Numbered from the stretch's first letter, positions 35,291 through 45,089 are shown. The stretch is DNA of 64,000 bases from JAKVBH01 sp049800955 (GCF_049800955.1 NZ_JBNAGA010000001.1:682001-746000); one strand, 5' to 3'. Numbers and translations: made by a program. Notes: generated from the letters alone by a model not told the origin.

Positions 35291-35293
35291 TAG
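35265..35293 (+). promoter_or_regulatory. Sigma-70-type promoter for rpmB
   Basis: TTGACG (35265-35270), a 17-bp spacer, and TAATAG (35288-35293) make a good -35/-10 pair at the end of meaB, about 100 bp upstream of the rpmB start. Confidence 0.6.
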
Positions 35294-35393
35294 CCTGCAG
35301 ACGAGATTCCGGGCGCCGCGCAGCGGTGCCTTTGTATTTGGAGCGGCCCTGTCAGCCAAGCGCGCTGGCGGCCCTGATGAAGAGGTAAGACCG

Positions 35394-35681
35394 ATGTCCC
35401 GCGTATGCGAACTGACCGGCAAGGGCCCCATGACGGGCAACAATGTGAGCCACGCCAACAACAAGACGAAGCGCCGCTTCCTGCCCAACCTGAACGACGT
35501 GACGCTGCAGTCTGAAGTTCTGGGTCGCGGCATCAAGTTCCGCATCTCCGCGGCCGCGCTGCGCTCTGTTGATCACCGCGGTGGTCTGGACAAGTACCTC
35601 GCCAAGGCGAAAGACAGCGAGCTGTCCGCCAATGCGCTGAAGGTCAAGAAAGAGATCGCCAAAGCACAAGCCGCAGCCTGA
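35394..35681 (+). CDS. rpmB: 50S ribosomal protein L28
   Basis: A 95-aa basic protein matching bL28: MSRVCELTGKGPMTGNNVSH, TKRRFLPNLNDVT and the C-terminal SANALKVKKEIAKAQAAA. The alphaproteobacterial length of about 95 residues is right. AGAGGT precedes the ATG at 35394. It has its own promoter (35265-35293) and terminator (35711-35744), so it is a single-gene transcript. The Cys at position 5 is the only one and is not part of a zinc ribbon. Confidence 0.98.
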   Translation: MSRVCELTGKGPMTGNNVSHANNKTKRRFLPNLNDVTLQSEVLGRGIKFRISAAALRSVDHRGGLDKYLAKAKDSELSANALKVKKEIAKAQAAA

Positions 35682-35710
35682 TTGGCGATAGTGCCACGAG
35701 CCGATGTTTG

Positions 35711-35744
35711 AAAACCCCGCCAATCGGTGGGGTTTTTCTTTTTG
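35711..35744 (+). terminator. Rho-independent terminator of rpmB
   Basis: AAAACCCCGCC-AATC-GGTGGGGTTTT forms an 11-bp stem (one G-T pair) with a four-base loop, followed by TCTTTTT. It lies 30 bp after the rpmB stop. Confidence 0.9.
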
Positions 35745-36050
35745 AGCACTCAGGAATTATGCGGGTTGAGCCTCGGTGTTTGCGTCGGACGTTCCCTGTC
35801 TGAGACCGGCACGCTTCCCATGGTCAGTAAACGGGCCGTTTGAGAGCGCTGCCCCGTGGGGGGTAGTTCGGCGCGGCACGACGCTGGGCGTCGCGCGGGA
35901 CAATGGTTCAGGGTGCAGAGGTGAGATTTTTTTGAGCAGCCATTGCCTGCAGACCGGTGCTTTGGTTGGGTTATCGATTTTAAGAACGGGTTTGGAAAGA
36001 ATACAGGGGATAAAGCCGAGGCTGCAGCGCCATCCCGTGGGTTTAAGCGG
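35745..36050. other. Intergenic stretch without identifiable gene
   Basis: About 306 bases between the rpmB terminator and the 3' end of an AT-rich membrane protein gene. Open frames here are short and carry no recognisable motif or Shine-Dalgarno. Composition drifts from GC-rich at the left to AT-richer at the right. I see no tRNA shape, operator or repeat. Confidence 0.6.
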
Positions 36051-36836
36051 TCATTCTTCCTCGCGGAGCCATTTCTTTTTCATCGGATGGCCAGCGTCCT
36101 TAGCCAAAGGGGCCAAAACGCCCCAGCGAATTCCCTGCCTGTCTTTCTTAATTGGAAGTGGAAAGTGAAATGCGAGGATCAGAAGGTAAGTCGTGAACAA
36201 TGCCAGTAAGCCTATTCCATGCGCTATCATATCGAGAGAGCTCAGCGTACTTCCAATGCTTATTCCTGCAGCGTGTTGCATTACCATCCAAATGGTGGCC
36301 GCGATTGGAGGTAGAGTAAGAGACAGAACTGTTAACGTCACAGCAATGGACGCGAGAGAGAAGATAGGATGATTCGGTTTCCAAAAACTAGACAACACCA
36401 TGGGCGCTGTCATTCCCATAACATCTTCTTCTTGCAGTGCAGAAAAGGCATTTGACGAAAAGTCTCTCTGCCACGGGCGCGGAAAATAGCTGTTCTTTGT
36501 CGCAAAAAAAATACTCCAATTATTGAGCTGCATTGCGCCGACAAAGAAGCACAAGCTCGAAAACGTCAGTAAGAATGAAGCCCTTATCGACACTTCGAAT
36601 TCGCCAAGCTGAACCGACACTTCACGCCCGTTTTCAAAATTAATAAAAACAAGCAATGCTGTGAGTGCAGACCCAAAAGACTTTATGAAAGCAAGCCGAG
36701 ACAATCGCTCAAGCTTGCCCAGTAACAAATAAACCTCATCCCAATCATCAACTAAATCATACGAGCGCCGAAGTGATCGCCTTAATTCCGCGACCTTAAA
36801 TCTTCGCAGAGAAATGCACAGATGATGATTGCTCAA
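36051..36836 (-). CDS. AT-rich orphan membrane protein overlapping parE
   Basis: A 261-aa protein with four probable membrane segments (about residues 47-65, 86-104, 158-188, 204-224), a basic N-terminus (LRRFKVAELRRSLRRSYDLVDDWDE) and a charged C-terminus. I recognise no family. It starts with TTG at 36836, overlapping the parE stop in TTGA, which suggests coupling. Its codon and base use is clearly AT-richer than its neighbours (many ATT, AAA and TTT codons), a sign of horizontal acquisition or low expression. The role is unknown; a stress or defence-type membrane protein is possible but not shown. Confidence 0.6.
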   Translation of the reverse strand: MSNHHLCISLRRFKVAELRRSLRRSYDLVDDWDEVYLLLGKLERLSRLAFIKSFGSALTALLVFINFENGREVSVQLGEFEVSIRASFLLTFSSLCFFVGAMQLNNWSIFFATKNSYFPRPWQRDFSSNAFSALQEEDVMGMTAPMVLSSFWKPNHPIFSLASIAVTLTVLSLTLPPIAATIWMVMQHAAGISIGSTLSSLDMIAHGIGLLALFTTYLLILAFHFPLPIKKDRQGIRWGVLAPLAKDAGHPMKKKWLREEE

Positions 36837-38791
36837 ACATCCAACTCCTCAACAAATTTCGCATTCGCCTGAATATACTCAAACCGCTTCTCGGGTTTCT
36901 TGCCCATCAAGCGCTCCACCAGATCGCCGGTCTCGCCGGGCTCGTCCTCGTCGATGGACACACGGATCAGCTTCCTGGTCTCGGGGTTCATCGTCGTGTC
37001 TTTGAGATCCTTCGCGTCCATTTCGCCCAGGCCCTTGAAGCGCGAGACGTCGATCTTGCCTTTGCCGCCGAGGCCTTTTTCGAGCCAGTCGTCGCGCTCC
37101 GTCTCATCGAGGCAATAGACCCGGTTGGCCCCTTGGGTCAGGCGAAACAGCGGCGGGCAGGCGAGGTAGAGGTGACCCTGATCGATCATCGGGCGCATTT
37201 GCGTGAAGAAGAACGTCATCAGGAGTGCTGCGATGTGGGCGCCGTCCACATCCGCATCGGTCATGATAATGATCTTGTCGTAGCGCAGATCGTCGACGTT
37301 GAACTTTGTGCCCAGACCGACGCCGAGCGCTTGGGTGAGATCGTTGATCTCGGCGTTTGAGCCCAGCTTGGAGCTGGCCGCACCCAGAACGTTGAGGATT
37401 TTCCCGCGCAGGGGCAGGAGGGCCTGGGTCTTGCGGTCCCGCGCCATCTTGGCGGAGCCGCCCGCGCTGTCGCCCTCGACGATGAAGAGCTCCGTGCCCT
37501 CGCGGTTCGTGGCCGAGCAATCCACGAGCTTGCCGGGCAGGCGCAGTTTCTTCGTTGCGGTTTTGCGGGCGGTCTCTTTCTCCTGCCTCCGGCGGAGGCG
37601 TTCTTCGGCGCGCAGGATGAGGAAATCGAGGATCGCGCCCGCGCTTTTGGTATCGGCGGCGAGCCAGTTGTCGAAGTGATCGCGCACGGCGCCTTCGACG
37701 AGCCGCTGCGCCTCCGTGGTCGCCAGACGGTCCTTGGTCTGGCCCACGAATTCCGGCTCACGAATAAAGCAGGAAACCAGCGCGCAGCCCCCGGTGATGA
37801 GATCATCGCGGGTGACCTGGGCGGCTTTCTTGTTATTCGTGAGCTCGCCATAGGCGCGGATGCCCTTGAGGATCGCAGCCCAGAAGCCCGCCTCATGGGT
37901 GCCGCCCTCAGGCGTGGGCACGGTGTTACAATAGCTCTGGATGAAACCATCGCGCGAGGGCGTCCAGTTGATCGCCCACTCGACCTTGCCGGGCACGTTG
38001 AACTTCTCCTTGAAATCCACGATCCCGGCGAAGGGTTTGTCGGCATAGGTGGAGGCGCTGCCCAGGGTCTCGGTCAGGTAATCGCTGAGACCGCCGGGGA
38101 AGTGAAAGGTGGCTTCCTGCGGTGTCTCGCCGTCCGAGATCGCACTCTTCCAGCGGATTTCGACGCCGGAGAAGAGATAGGCCTTGGAGCGCACCATCTT
38201 GAGCAAGCGCGCGGGCTTGAAGCGGTGCTTGCCGAAAATCTCCTCATCGGCGTGAAAGGTCACGGTCGTGCCGCGCCGGTTGGGCGCCATGCCGATCTTT
38301 TCGACCGGCCCAAGTGGGATGCCACGCGAAAAGCGTTGCTCAAACACTTCCTTGTTGCGCGCGACCTGCACGACCATGCTGTCGGAGAGCGCGTTGACGA
38401 CCGATGCGCCAACGCCGTGCAAGCCGCCTGAGGTCTCATAGGCCTCACCGGAAAACTTGCCGCCTGCGTGCAGCGTGCAGAGGATCACCTCCAGCGCAGA
38501 TTTGTCTGGAAACTTGGGATGCGGATCGATGGGGATGCCGCGGCCATTGTCGCGGATTGTGATGGCGTAATCGTCGTGCAGCTCAACTTCGATGCGATTG
38601 GCATGGCCTGCGACGGCCTCGTCCATCGAATTGTCGAGCACCTCGGCCACCATATGATGCAGCGCGCGCTCATCGGTGCCGCCGATATACATGCCGGGGC
38701 GCTTGCGGACAGGCTCCAGCCCTTCCAGCACTTCGATGGAGGATGCGTCATAATTGGTCTCTGACGCGCCAGAGAGAAGATCGTTGGCCAT
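36833..38791 (-). CDS. parE: DNA topoisomerase IV subunit B
   Basis: A 652-aa type IIA topoisomerase B subunit. The GHKL ATPase domain has VRKRPGMYIGG, LDNSMDEAVAG and DNGRGIP; the Toprim domain has LFIVEGDSAGGSAKMARDRKTQA and MTDADVDGAHI. The C-terminal half and length match ParE rather than the longer GyrB. It decatenates daughter chromosomes with ParC, which is not in the window. It starts at 38791 and overlaps an orphan membrane gene at its 3' end. The gap before the GntR gene is short (101 bp). Confidence 0.96.
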   Translation of the reverse strand: MANDLLSGASETNYDASSIEVLEGLEPVRKRPGMYIGGTDERALHHMVAEVLDNSMDEAVAGHANRIEVELHDDYAITIRDNGRGIPIDPHPKFPDKSALEVILCTLHAGGKFSGEAYETSGGLHGVGASVVNALSDSMVVQVARNKEVFEQRFSRGIPLGPVEKIGMAPNRRGTTVTFHADEEIFGKHRFKPARLLKMVRSKAYLFSGVEIRWKSAISDGETPQEATFHFPGGLSDYLTETLGSASTYADKPFAGIVDFKEKFNVPGKVEWAINWTPSRDGFIQSYCNTVPTPEGGTHEAGFWAAILKGIRAYGELTNNKKAAQVTRDDLITGGCALVSCFIREPEFVGQTKDRLATTEAQRLVEGAVRDHFDNWLAADTKSAGAILDFLILRAEERLRRRQEKETARKTATKKLRLPGKLVDCSATNREGTELFIVEGDSAGGSAKMARDRKTQALLPLRGKILNVLGAASSKLGSNAEINDLTQALGVGLGTKFNVDDLRYDKIIIMTDADVDGAHIAALLMTFFFTQMRPMIDQGHLYLACPPLFRLTQGANRVYCLDETERDDWLEKGLGGKGKIDVSRFKGLGEMDAKDLKDTTMNPETRKLIRVSIDEDEPGETGDLVERLMGKKPEKRFEYIQANAKFVEELDV

Positions 38792-38892
38792 GGCAGCTGC
38801 TCATCTTTGTTGATTGCGGCCAATATGCCAGAGCGCGCGGGGGCGGGGAAGGGGATATCCGTCAGATCACTGGCGCAGCTGGCCTCTCCGGA

Positions 38893-39678
38893 TCAGTTCA
38901 AACCCAGCAATTGGCGCCGCCGTTGGGCCACGATTTCGCGCCGGCGTCGGAGGGCATGCACGGCGAAGCTCTCGGCGACATATTCGATATGTTCAGCGGC
39001 CGCGTCGGCAGCCGCTTCGGGTTTGCCCTCGAGCACGGCCTCTGCAATGGCGCGATGCTGATCGAGAAGGGCTTCGCCGGTGCCATCGATGGAGCGCAGG
39101 AAATCGCGGTTGTAGAACACGTGACTGCGCATGAGCGCGTAGATCGAGCGCATCGTGTGGACCATGAGAGAATTGTGGCTGGCGTCCACAATGGCCTGAT
39201 GAAAGTGCACATCCGCTTCCATGGAGGCGGCCCGATCAATGCTGGATTGCGTGGCTTCCAGCGTCGCGATGGCCTCGCGAATGGTCTCTTTGTCTTCGGC
39301 TGTGGCGCGCTCGGCGGCCAGCGCTGCGGCAAAGCTTTCCTGTTCGCGACGAAACTCGAGATAATCGCGGAAGGCGGTTTGGTGTTTCGAGTAGAGGCTG
39401 ACCAGCGCGGGCGACATAGCCGCTCCGATGAGATCGGCGACAAAGGTGCCCTCGCCATGGCGGATATGGATCAGCCCATCGTCTTCCAGCTGTTTGAGCG
39501 CTTCGCGTACTTTGGGCCGGGAAACCCCCATGGAGGCCGCCAATTCCCGCTCAGGCGGCAGGCGTGTGCCCTCGCGCAGCGCCCCGGTCACGATCATTTC
39601 TTCGATCTGATGCGCAATCGTGTGGGCGATTCCCTCGTTTCCGACACGGTCAAAAGCGGCGCTGGCACTCTGTTTCAT
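38893..39678 (-). CDS. GntR/FadR-family regulator (FCD), divergent from the TRAP/D-lactate genes
   Basis: A 261-aa regulator. The N-terminal winged helix is typical of GntR (IAHTIAHQIEEMIVTGALREGTRLPPERELA and VSRPKVREALKQLEDDGLI). The C-terminal FCD helical domain carries the metal/acid-binding Asp/His positions (e.g. EADVHFHQAIVDAS, with HRAIAEAVLEGKPEAA near the end). FCD regulators of this type, such as LldR and PdhR, sense lactate, pyruvate or acetyl-CoA-linked metabolites. It faces the TRAP-Dld-PDH genes across 338 bp, so it probably regulates them. It is not yet possible to name the effector. Confidence 0.9.
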   Translation of the reverse strand: MKQSASAAFDRVGNEGIAHTIAHQIEEMIVTGALREGTRLPPERELAASMGVSRPKVREALKQLEDDGLIHIRHGEGTFVADLIGAAMSPALVSLYSKHQTAFRDYLEFRREQESFAAALAAERATAEDKETIREAIATLEATQSSIDRAASMEADVHFHQAIVDASHNSLMVHTMRSIYALMRSHVFYNRDFLRSIDGTGEALLDQHRAIAEAVLEGKPEAAADAAAEHIEYVAESFAVHALRRRREIVAQRRRQLLGLN

Positions 39679-40016
39679 CCCTGGTCCCTGTGGTCGATTG
39701 TCGCAAAAAGGTCCTCAGTGGTAAATTAAATGCTCCACCGGCGGCGTCAAGAGCAAGCGATTCTTTGGGAAATGATAATCTGCGGCAAAAGGTCAATTAT
39801 ACATATTTTTCAAAAGTATAATCCGCATATCCGCTATGCGCTCAGCGCAAAACTGACACAGATCAAATTATGTTTTCTGGAGTTAGGTAAGGATGCGACA
39901 AGAGGTTCAGAGACTTGACCAGTAACAGAGGTCAACTTAATAAACCTCTACCAAGCGTGACCTAAGGGAGGACACGCCGGGCCAGTGCCCAAGGAATTTT
40001 GTGGAGGATACCCCCA
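39679..40016. promoter_or_regulatory. Divergent GntR/TRAP promoter region with inverted repeats
   Basis: 338 bases without a gene and with AT-rich sections. ATTATAC (39796-39802) pairs with GTATAAT (39816-39822); TTGACC (39915-39920) with GGTCAA (39930-39935); AGAGGT (39927-39932) with ACCTCT (39944-39949). These are candidate GntR operators or leader hairpins for the TRAP operon; a GTGGAGGATA Shine-Dalgarno precedes dctP. I found no clear textbook TGGT-N3-ACCA site. Confidence 0.5.
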
Positions 40017-41069
40017 ATGAAGAAGACCCTCGTGAGCATGGCCGCTGCGGCCGCCATCTTGACCGCACCGGCCGCCATGGCGGCGGACAAACTCCTGCTG
40101 AAAACGCCGATTGCGTTCTCGACAGCCCTTCCTGGTCTGGGATCACCCATCCCGCGCGTTGCAGAGCAACTGGACCTGATGTCCGGCGGCACGCTGCGCA
40201 TGAAAGTCTATGAGCCCGGCAAGCTGGTTCCCCCGTTTGAGATCCTCGATGCGGTCTCCTCGGGCAAGATCAATTCCGGCTACACGACAGCAGGCTACTG
40301 GGCAGGCAAAATCCCCGCAGCGCCGCTCTTCTCCGCTGTGCCTTTCGGCCCCGAAGCCGGTGAATACATGGCGTGGCTCTACTACGGTGGCGGTCTCGAT
40401 CTGTATCAAGAGATGTATGACCAGGCCGGCTATAACGTGCATGTCATGCCCTGCGCCGTCATCGCGCCAGAAACATCGGGCTGGTTCGCCTCCGAGATCA
40501 ACACACCTGAAGACCTCTCGGGTCTGAAGATGCGCTTCTTCGGTCTGGGCGGCAAAGTCATGCAGAAACTCGGCGTGGCCACATCGCTCCTGCCCGGTGG
40601 TGAGATCTTCCCGGCTCTGGAAAAAGGCGCGATTGACGCGACCGAATTCTCCATGCCTGCGATTGATGCCCGTCTTGGCTTCCACAAGCTCGTGAAATTC
40701 AATTACTTCCCCGGCTGGCACCAGCAGGCGACCGTGTTTGAGCTGATGATCAACAAAGACGTCTGGAATGAGGCCTCCGAGCAGCATCAGGCGATCATCA
40801 CCAACGCCTGTAAAGCCTCCATGGCGGACAGCTTTGCCGAAGGCGAAGCCATCCAGCACGCGGCTCTGATCGACAATGTCGAGAACAACGGCGTCCAGAT
40901 CAAAACCTGGAATGACGAGATGCTCGCCACCTTCCGTCAGACCTGGGAAGACGTTGCAGCGGAAGAAGCGGCCAATGACCCCTTCTTTGCCAAGGTCCTG
41001 ACCAACATGAACGAGTTCCGCGACGGCTACGCGATCTGGAAGGAAAACGCCTTCCTGCCGCGCAAGTAA
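40017..41069 (+). CDS. dctP: TRAP transporter periplasmic substrate-binding protein (DctP family)
   Basis: A 350-aa secreted protein. The signal peptide is MKKTLVSMAAAAAILTAPAAMA, with cleavage expected near residue 22. The mature part has the DctP ligand-binding pattern, e.g. GGEIFPALEKGAIDATEFSMP and SGLKMRFFG, with a conserved Arg in MRFFG that binds the substrate carboxylate. The sequence style is close to the TakP/lactate-binding branch. With D-lactate dehydrogenase and pyruvate dehydrogenase downstream, lactate or a related 2-hydroxy/keto acid is the most likely ligand, by inference. It starts after GGAGG at 40017. Confidence 0.93.
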   Translation: MKKTLVSMAAAAAILTAPAAMAADKLLLKTPIAFSTALPGLGSPIPRVAEQLDLMSGGTLRMKVYEPGKLVPPFEILDAVSSGKINSGYTTAGYWAGKIPAAPLFSAVPFGPEAGEYMAWLYYGGGLDLYQEMYDQAGYNVHVMPCAVIAPETSGWFASEINTPEDLSGLKMRFFGLGGKVMQKLGVATSLLPGGEIFPALEKGAIDATEFSMPAIDARLGFHKLVKFNYFPGWHQQATVFELMINKDVWNEASEQHQAIITNACKASMADSFAEGEAIQHAALIDNVENNGVQIKTWNDEMLATFRQTWEDVAAEEAANDPFFAKVLTNMNEFRDGYAIWKENAFLPRK

Positions 41070-41270
41070 TCGCAGCGCTTTGAGGCCGGAGCGATCCGGC
41101 CTCTCTCTTTGATGGTGGGGGTGGTCTCCATCTCCATCGCATCGGTCGGGCAGATTTTACCTCCCAATTCATCTGCCCGCCTTTGCCCCACCTGATTACG
41201 CTTTTGCCAAGAGCCGGTATTTCGGTTTTTCGCCAAGGCATTGAGACCGTTCCGAGGAGGGGAATTATTC

Positions 41271-43343
41271 ATGGCAAATCAAGTAGACAACGCTCTGACG
41301 GACGATCCCATCGACGTCTACGAGCATATCCTCGAACATGAGGATACGGATAATCAGGCGGTGGCCGTTGGCCTCGACAAATTCGTCAAATCCGTGGGCC
41401 ATGTGGTCATGTGGGCGAATGTGCTGCTGATTGCGGCCATCGTCGTGCAGGTCTCGATGCGCTATGCGTTCAACATCAACTATCCCAAGCTCGACGAGTT
41501 GCAGTGGCACTTCTACGGCATGGTGACCATGATCGGGATTTCCTATGCGCTGGTGACAGATAGCCACGTGCGTGTGGACATTCTGCATGGTCAGGTATCC
41601 CGGCGGGCGCAGCGGATCATCGAAGTCATTGGTATTCTCGCGCTGCTCTCTCCCTTCATCTACCTGATGGTGGACCAGGGCTATGACTACTTCTACGAAA
41701 GCTTTCGCGTGAATGAACGCTCTGACAGCCCGACAGGCCTGCCGGCACGTTGGGCCTTCAAGGCGCTGATCCCGTTGTCTTTCATCCTTCTGGCCCTTGC
41801 TGCGTTGGCGCGCCTGATCCATGACGGACACGCTCTGCTTGCGGGCCCTGCCTCCGAGCGGGAAGGCAAGTCCATCCGCCTGATCCTTTGGGCGCTGGTC
41901 GGTTTTGCGGTCGTTGCGACAGCGTTGACCTTCACCGTGCACACCACCGAAGAAAAGCTCGTGATCGCGATGTTCATGACCTTCGTGGCGCTGCTCTTCA
42001 CGGGCTATCCCGTGGCCTGGACGCTGGCGGGCGTGGGCGTGGCCTTCTGTGGCCTGGCGTTCCTGTTCGACAATGGCATGATGAACTGGACCGGTCTCGA
42101 AGAGACACTGACGGGCCTTGATTATCTGACACTGGGCGCGACCGTGAACCGGGTCTACGCCACCATGTCCAATGCCGTCCTCGTGGCGCTGCCGATGTTT
42201 ATCTTCATGGGGCTGATGCTGGACGAATCCGGTGTGGCCGAGCGTTTGATGACGTCCATGCAGAAGCTCTTCGGGCGCACACGCGGTGGTCTTGCCATCA
42301 CTGTGACCATGATCGGCATCATCCTCGCCGCCTCCACCGGCATCATCGGCGCGTCCGTTGTCCTGCTGGGTGTGTTGTCGCTGCCCGCGATGATGAAGCA
42401 GAACTATTCCAAGACGCTCGCGACCGGTGTGGTCTCCGCGAGCGGAACCCTGGGTATTCTGATCCCGCCCTCGATCATGCTTGTGATCATGGCCGACCAG
42501 ATGGCCCTCTCTGTGGGTGATCTGTTCATGGCGGCGCTCTTCCCGGGCATCCTGATCGGCGTTTTGTATCTGACCTACATCTTCGTGATCTCCTACCTGA
42601 AGCGCGATATGGCGCCTGCACCCGAAGGCGCGCAGCGCCCCGATTGGGCTGTGGTCAAGGAAGTGATGCTGGCGATTTTGCCCACACTGGGCCTGATCTT
42701 CGCCGTGCTGGGCTCGATCTTTGCGGGCATCTGTACGCCGACGGAAGCCTCCGGTATTGGGGCTCTGGGTGCGACAGCGCTGGCGGTCGGCTATCGCAAG
42801 CTCTCGCTCAAGAAGCTCTTCAATGTCTGCGTGTCGACCTTCAACACGACCGCCTACATCTTTGCGATCTTCCTGGGGGCGACGGTCTTCTCCTATGTCC
42901 TGCGGGAACTGGGCGGCGACGCGCTGATCGAAGAGATGATCCTGTCCACTGGCTTTGGCCCGACAGGTACGATCCTCGTGATCCTCTTCATCGTCTTCCT
43001 TCTGGGCTTCGTGCTCGACTGGATCGAGATCACGCTGATCGTTCTGCCCCTGATGCGCCCCATCGTGAATGGGCTGGGCATGGATATCCCCGGCTTCGGG
43101 GCGATCGATGAGCCTGCGCTGTTGTGGTTCGTGATCTTGGTCGCGGTGACGCTACAGACCTCGTTCCTGACGCCGCCTGTGGGCTTCGCGCTCTTCTACC
43201 TCAAGGGTGTGGCGCCGAAGGAAATCTCGCTGATGCATATCTACAAAGGCGTGATCCCCTTTGTGATCCTGCAGCTGACAGGTCTGGCCCTGGTCTTCCT
43301 GATCCCGGCGCTGGCCACCTGGCTGCCCTCGGTCGCCTACTAG
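41271..43343 (+). CDS. dctQM: TRAP transporter fused small and large permease (DctQM)
   Basis: A 690-aa membrane protein fusing the DctQ domain (about residues 40-190, four segments) to the DctM domain (about 225-690, many segments, IT superfamily). Recognisable DctM parts are LVALPMFIFMGLMLDESGVAERL, ITVTMIGIILAASTGIIGASVVLLGVL, SGTLGILIPPSIMLV and LQTSFLTPPVGFALFYLKG. It imports substrate with Na+ when loaded by the DctP protein. Fused QM forms are known in the lactate/keto-acid branch. AGGAGGGG precedes the ATG at 41271. A gap of about 200 bp separates it from dctP. Confidence 0.94.
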   Translation: MANQVDNALTDDPIDVYEHILEHEDTDNQAVAVGLDKFVKSVGHVVMWANVLLIAAIVVQVSMRYAFNINYPKLDELQWHFYGMVTMIGISYALVTDSHVRVDILHGQVSRRAQRIIEVIGILALLSPFIYLMVDQGYDYFYESFRVNERSDSPTGLPARWAFKALIPLSFILLALAALARLIHDGHALLAGPASEREGKSIRLILWALVGFAVVATALTFTVHTTEEKLVIAMFMTFVALLFTGYPVAWTLAGVGVAFCGLAFLFDNGMMNWTGLEETLTGLDYLTLGATVNRVYATMSNAVLVALPMFIFMGLMLDESGVAERLMTSMQKLFGRTRGGLAITVTMIGIILAASTGIIGASVVLLGVLSLPAMMKQNYSKTLATGVVSASGTLGILIPPSIMLVIMADQMALSVGDLFMAALFPGILIGVLYLTYIFVISYLKRDMAPAPEGAQRPDWAVVKEVMLAILPTLGLIFAVLGSIFAGICTPTEASGIGALGATALAVGYRKLSLKKLFNVCVSTFNTTAYIFAIFLGATVFSYVLRELGGDALIEEMILSTGFGPTGTILVILFIVFLLGFVLDWIEITLIVLPLMRPIVNGLGMDIPGFGAIDEPALLWFVILVAVTLQTSFLTPPVGFALFYLKGVAPKEISLMHIYKGVIPFVILQLTGLALVFLIPALATWLPSVAY

Positions 43344-43406
43344 CGCCCATCGCTACGGTCCGGCGCGATATGCGCGCCGGGCATCTTTTACGGAGGAGCA
43401 AGACCC

Positions 43407-45089
43407 ATGACCAATGACGCTTTGATCGCAGAGCTTGGAGGCATCGTCGGCAAACGCCATTGTCTCGTGGGCGAAAAACGCACCGAGCGCTTCCGCAAGG
43501 GCTTTCGCTCAGGGGAAGGAGAGGCGCTGTGTGTGGTGCAGCCTGCCACGGTTCTCGAGCAGTGGAAGGTTTTGCAGGCCTGTGTTGCCGCCGACAAGAT
43601 TGTCATTATGCAGGCCGCCAATACTGGGCTCACCGAAGGCTCTACCCCCAAAGGCACCTATGACCGCGATGTCGTTTTGATCAACACGCGCCGCATGGAT
43701 GCGCTGCACACGATCAAAGGCGGCGAGCAGGTCATTTCCTTGCCGGGTGCCACGCTTTTCGCGCTGGAAAAACGGCTCAAACCGCTCGGGCGTCAACCGC
43801 ATTCGGTCATCGGGTCCTCCTGCATTGGCGCCTCTATCGTGGGGGGTGTCTGCAACAATTCAGGGGGCTCGCTCATCGAGCGCGGCCCTTCCTATACCGA
43901 GCTTTCCTTGCATGCGCGCATCAATGATGCAGGCCAACTGGAACTGGTCAACCACCTCGGCATCAACCTTGGTGAGACGCCCGAAGAGATCCTGACACGG
44001 GTGCAGGAAGGCCGTTTCACGGACGCAGATCTGGAGGCAACGAACAAGCGTGCGTCGGATACGGAATACGAGACGCGCGTGCGCGATGTGGATGCCGACA
44101 GCCCGGCGCGCTTCAACGCCGACAAGCGCCGTCTCTATGAAGCCGCGGGATGTGCGGGCAAACTGGCCGTCTTTGCGGTCCGCCTGGACACCTACCCGAT
44201 AAATGACAGCGAGGCGACCTTCTATATCGGGACCAATGATCCCGGAGAGCTGACCGCCCTGCGCCGCCACATCCTGAAGAACTTTGATCACGTGCCCGTC
44301 TCTGGCGAGTATATGCAGCGCGATTGCTTTGATATCTCCGATCGCTACGGCAAAGATACCGTGCTGATGATCGACTGGCTGGGCACCGACAAGTTGCCGA
44401 TGTTCTTCGCCATGAAGGGCGCTGTGGATGCGCGGCTCAACAAATTTGGGCTGACCCGTGGGCTGACGGATAAGGTCATGCAGCTCTTCGCCAAGGTGAT
44501 GCCCAATCATCTACCCAAACGGCTGCGCGCCTATCGCGATGCCTATGAACATCATCTCATTCTCAAGATGCGCGATGGCGGCATTGATGAAGCGCGCCGT
44601 TACCTGTCGGACTTTTTCGCCAAGACATCGGGGGATTTCTTTGAATGTGACGGCCGCGAGGCCAAGCTGGCAGGGCTGAACCGTTTTGCCGCCGCAGGCG
44701 CGGCCATCAGGTATCAGAATATTCACACGTCTGAAGTGGAAGATATTCTGGCCCTCGATATCGCGCTAAAGCGCAATGAGGAGAGCTGGCTGGAAGTTCT
44801 GCCGCCTGAGATCGACGACCAGATCGCTTATAAGCTCTACTACGGGCATTTCTTCTGCCACGTTCTGCATCAGGATTACATCGTGAAGAAAGGGTCCGAT
44901 CCCAAGGCTCTGAAAGCGGCCATGTTGGCCTTGCTGGATGAGCGTGGCGCGGAATATCCCGCCGAGCACAACGTGGGCCATCTCTATCCGGCCAAACCGG
45001 ATCTCGTGGAGCACTACAAATCCTGCGATCCGACGAATTCATTTAACCCAGGTCTCGGTAAAACATCGCGCTGTAAGCATTACGCGTGA
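43407..45089 (+). CDS. dld: D-lactate dehydrogenase, quinone-dependent (Dld)
   Basis: A 560-aa FAD-linked membrane-associated enzyme, matching E. coli Dld in length and landmarks (AADKIVIMQAANTGLTEGSTP near the N-terminus for FAD binding, SVIGSSCIGASIVGGVCNNSGG, and a C-terminal HNVGHLY ending). It oxidises D-lactate to pyruvate and passes electrons to quinone. It lies 63 bp after dctQM and is followed by a terminator. Downstream pyruvate dehydrogenase genes make a lactate-to-acetyl-CoA pathway. Binding-site details for lactate cannot be confirmed by eye. Confidence 0.95.
   Translation: MTNDALIAELGGIVGKRHCLVGEKRTERFRKGFRSGEGEALCVVQPATVLEQWKVLQACVAADKIVIMQAANTGLTEGSTPKGTYDRDVVLINTRRMDALHTIKGGEQVISLPGATLFALEKRLKPLGRQPHSVIGSSCIGASIVGGVCNNSGGSLIERGPSYTELSLHARINDAGQLELVNHLGINLGETPEEILTRVQEGRFTDADLEATNKRASDTEYETRVRDVDADSPARFNADKRRLYEAAGCAGKLAVFAVRLDTYPINDSEATFYIGTNDPGELTALRRHILKNFDHVPVSGEYMQRDCFDISDRYGKDTVLMIDWLGTDKLPMFFAMKGAVDARLNKFGLTRGLTDKVMQLFAKVMPNHLPKRLRAYRDAYEHHLILKMRDGGIDEARRYLSDFFAKTSGDFFECDGREAKLAGLNRFAAAGAAIRYQNIHTSEVEDILALDIALKRNEESWLEVLPPEIDDQIAYKLYYGHFFCHVLHQDYIVKKGSDPKALKAAMLALLDERGAEYPAEHNVGHLYPAKPDLVEHYKSCDPTNSFNPGLGKTSRCKHYA

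Noticed and set aside
35776..36168. A possible 130-aa gene in the rpmB downstream gap
   Set aside because: No Shine-Dalgarno, no motif, and it overlaps the AT-rich membrane gene in antisense; low-complexity Arg/Ser-rich product.
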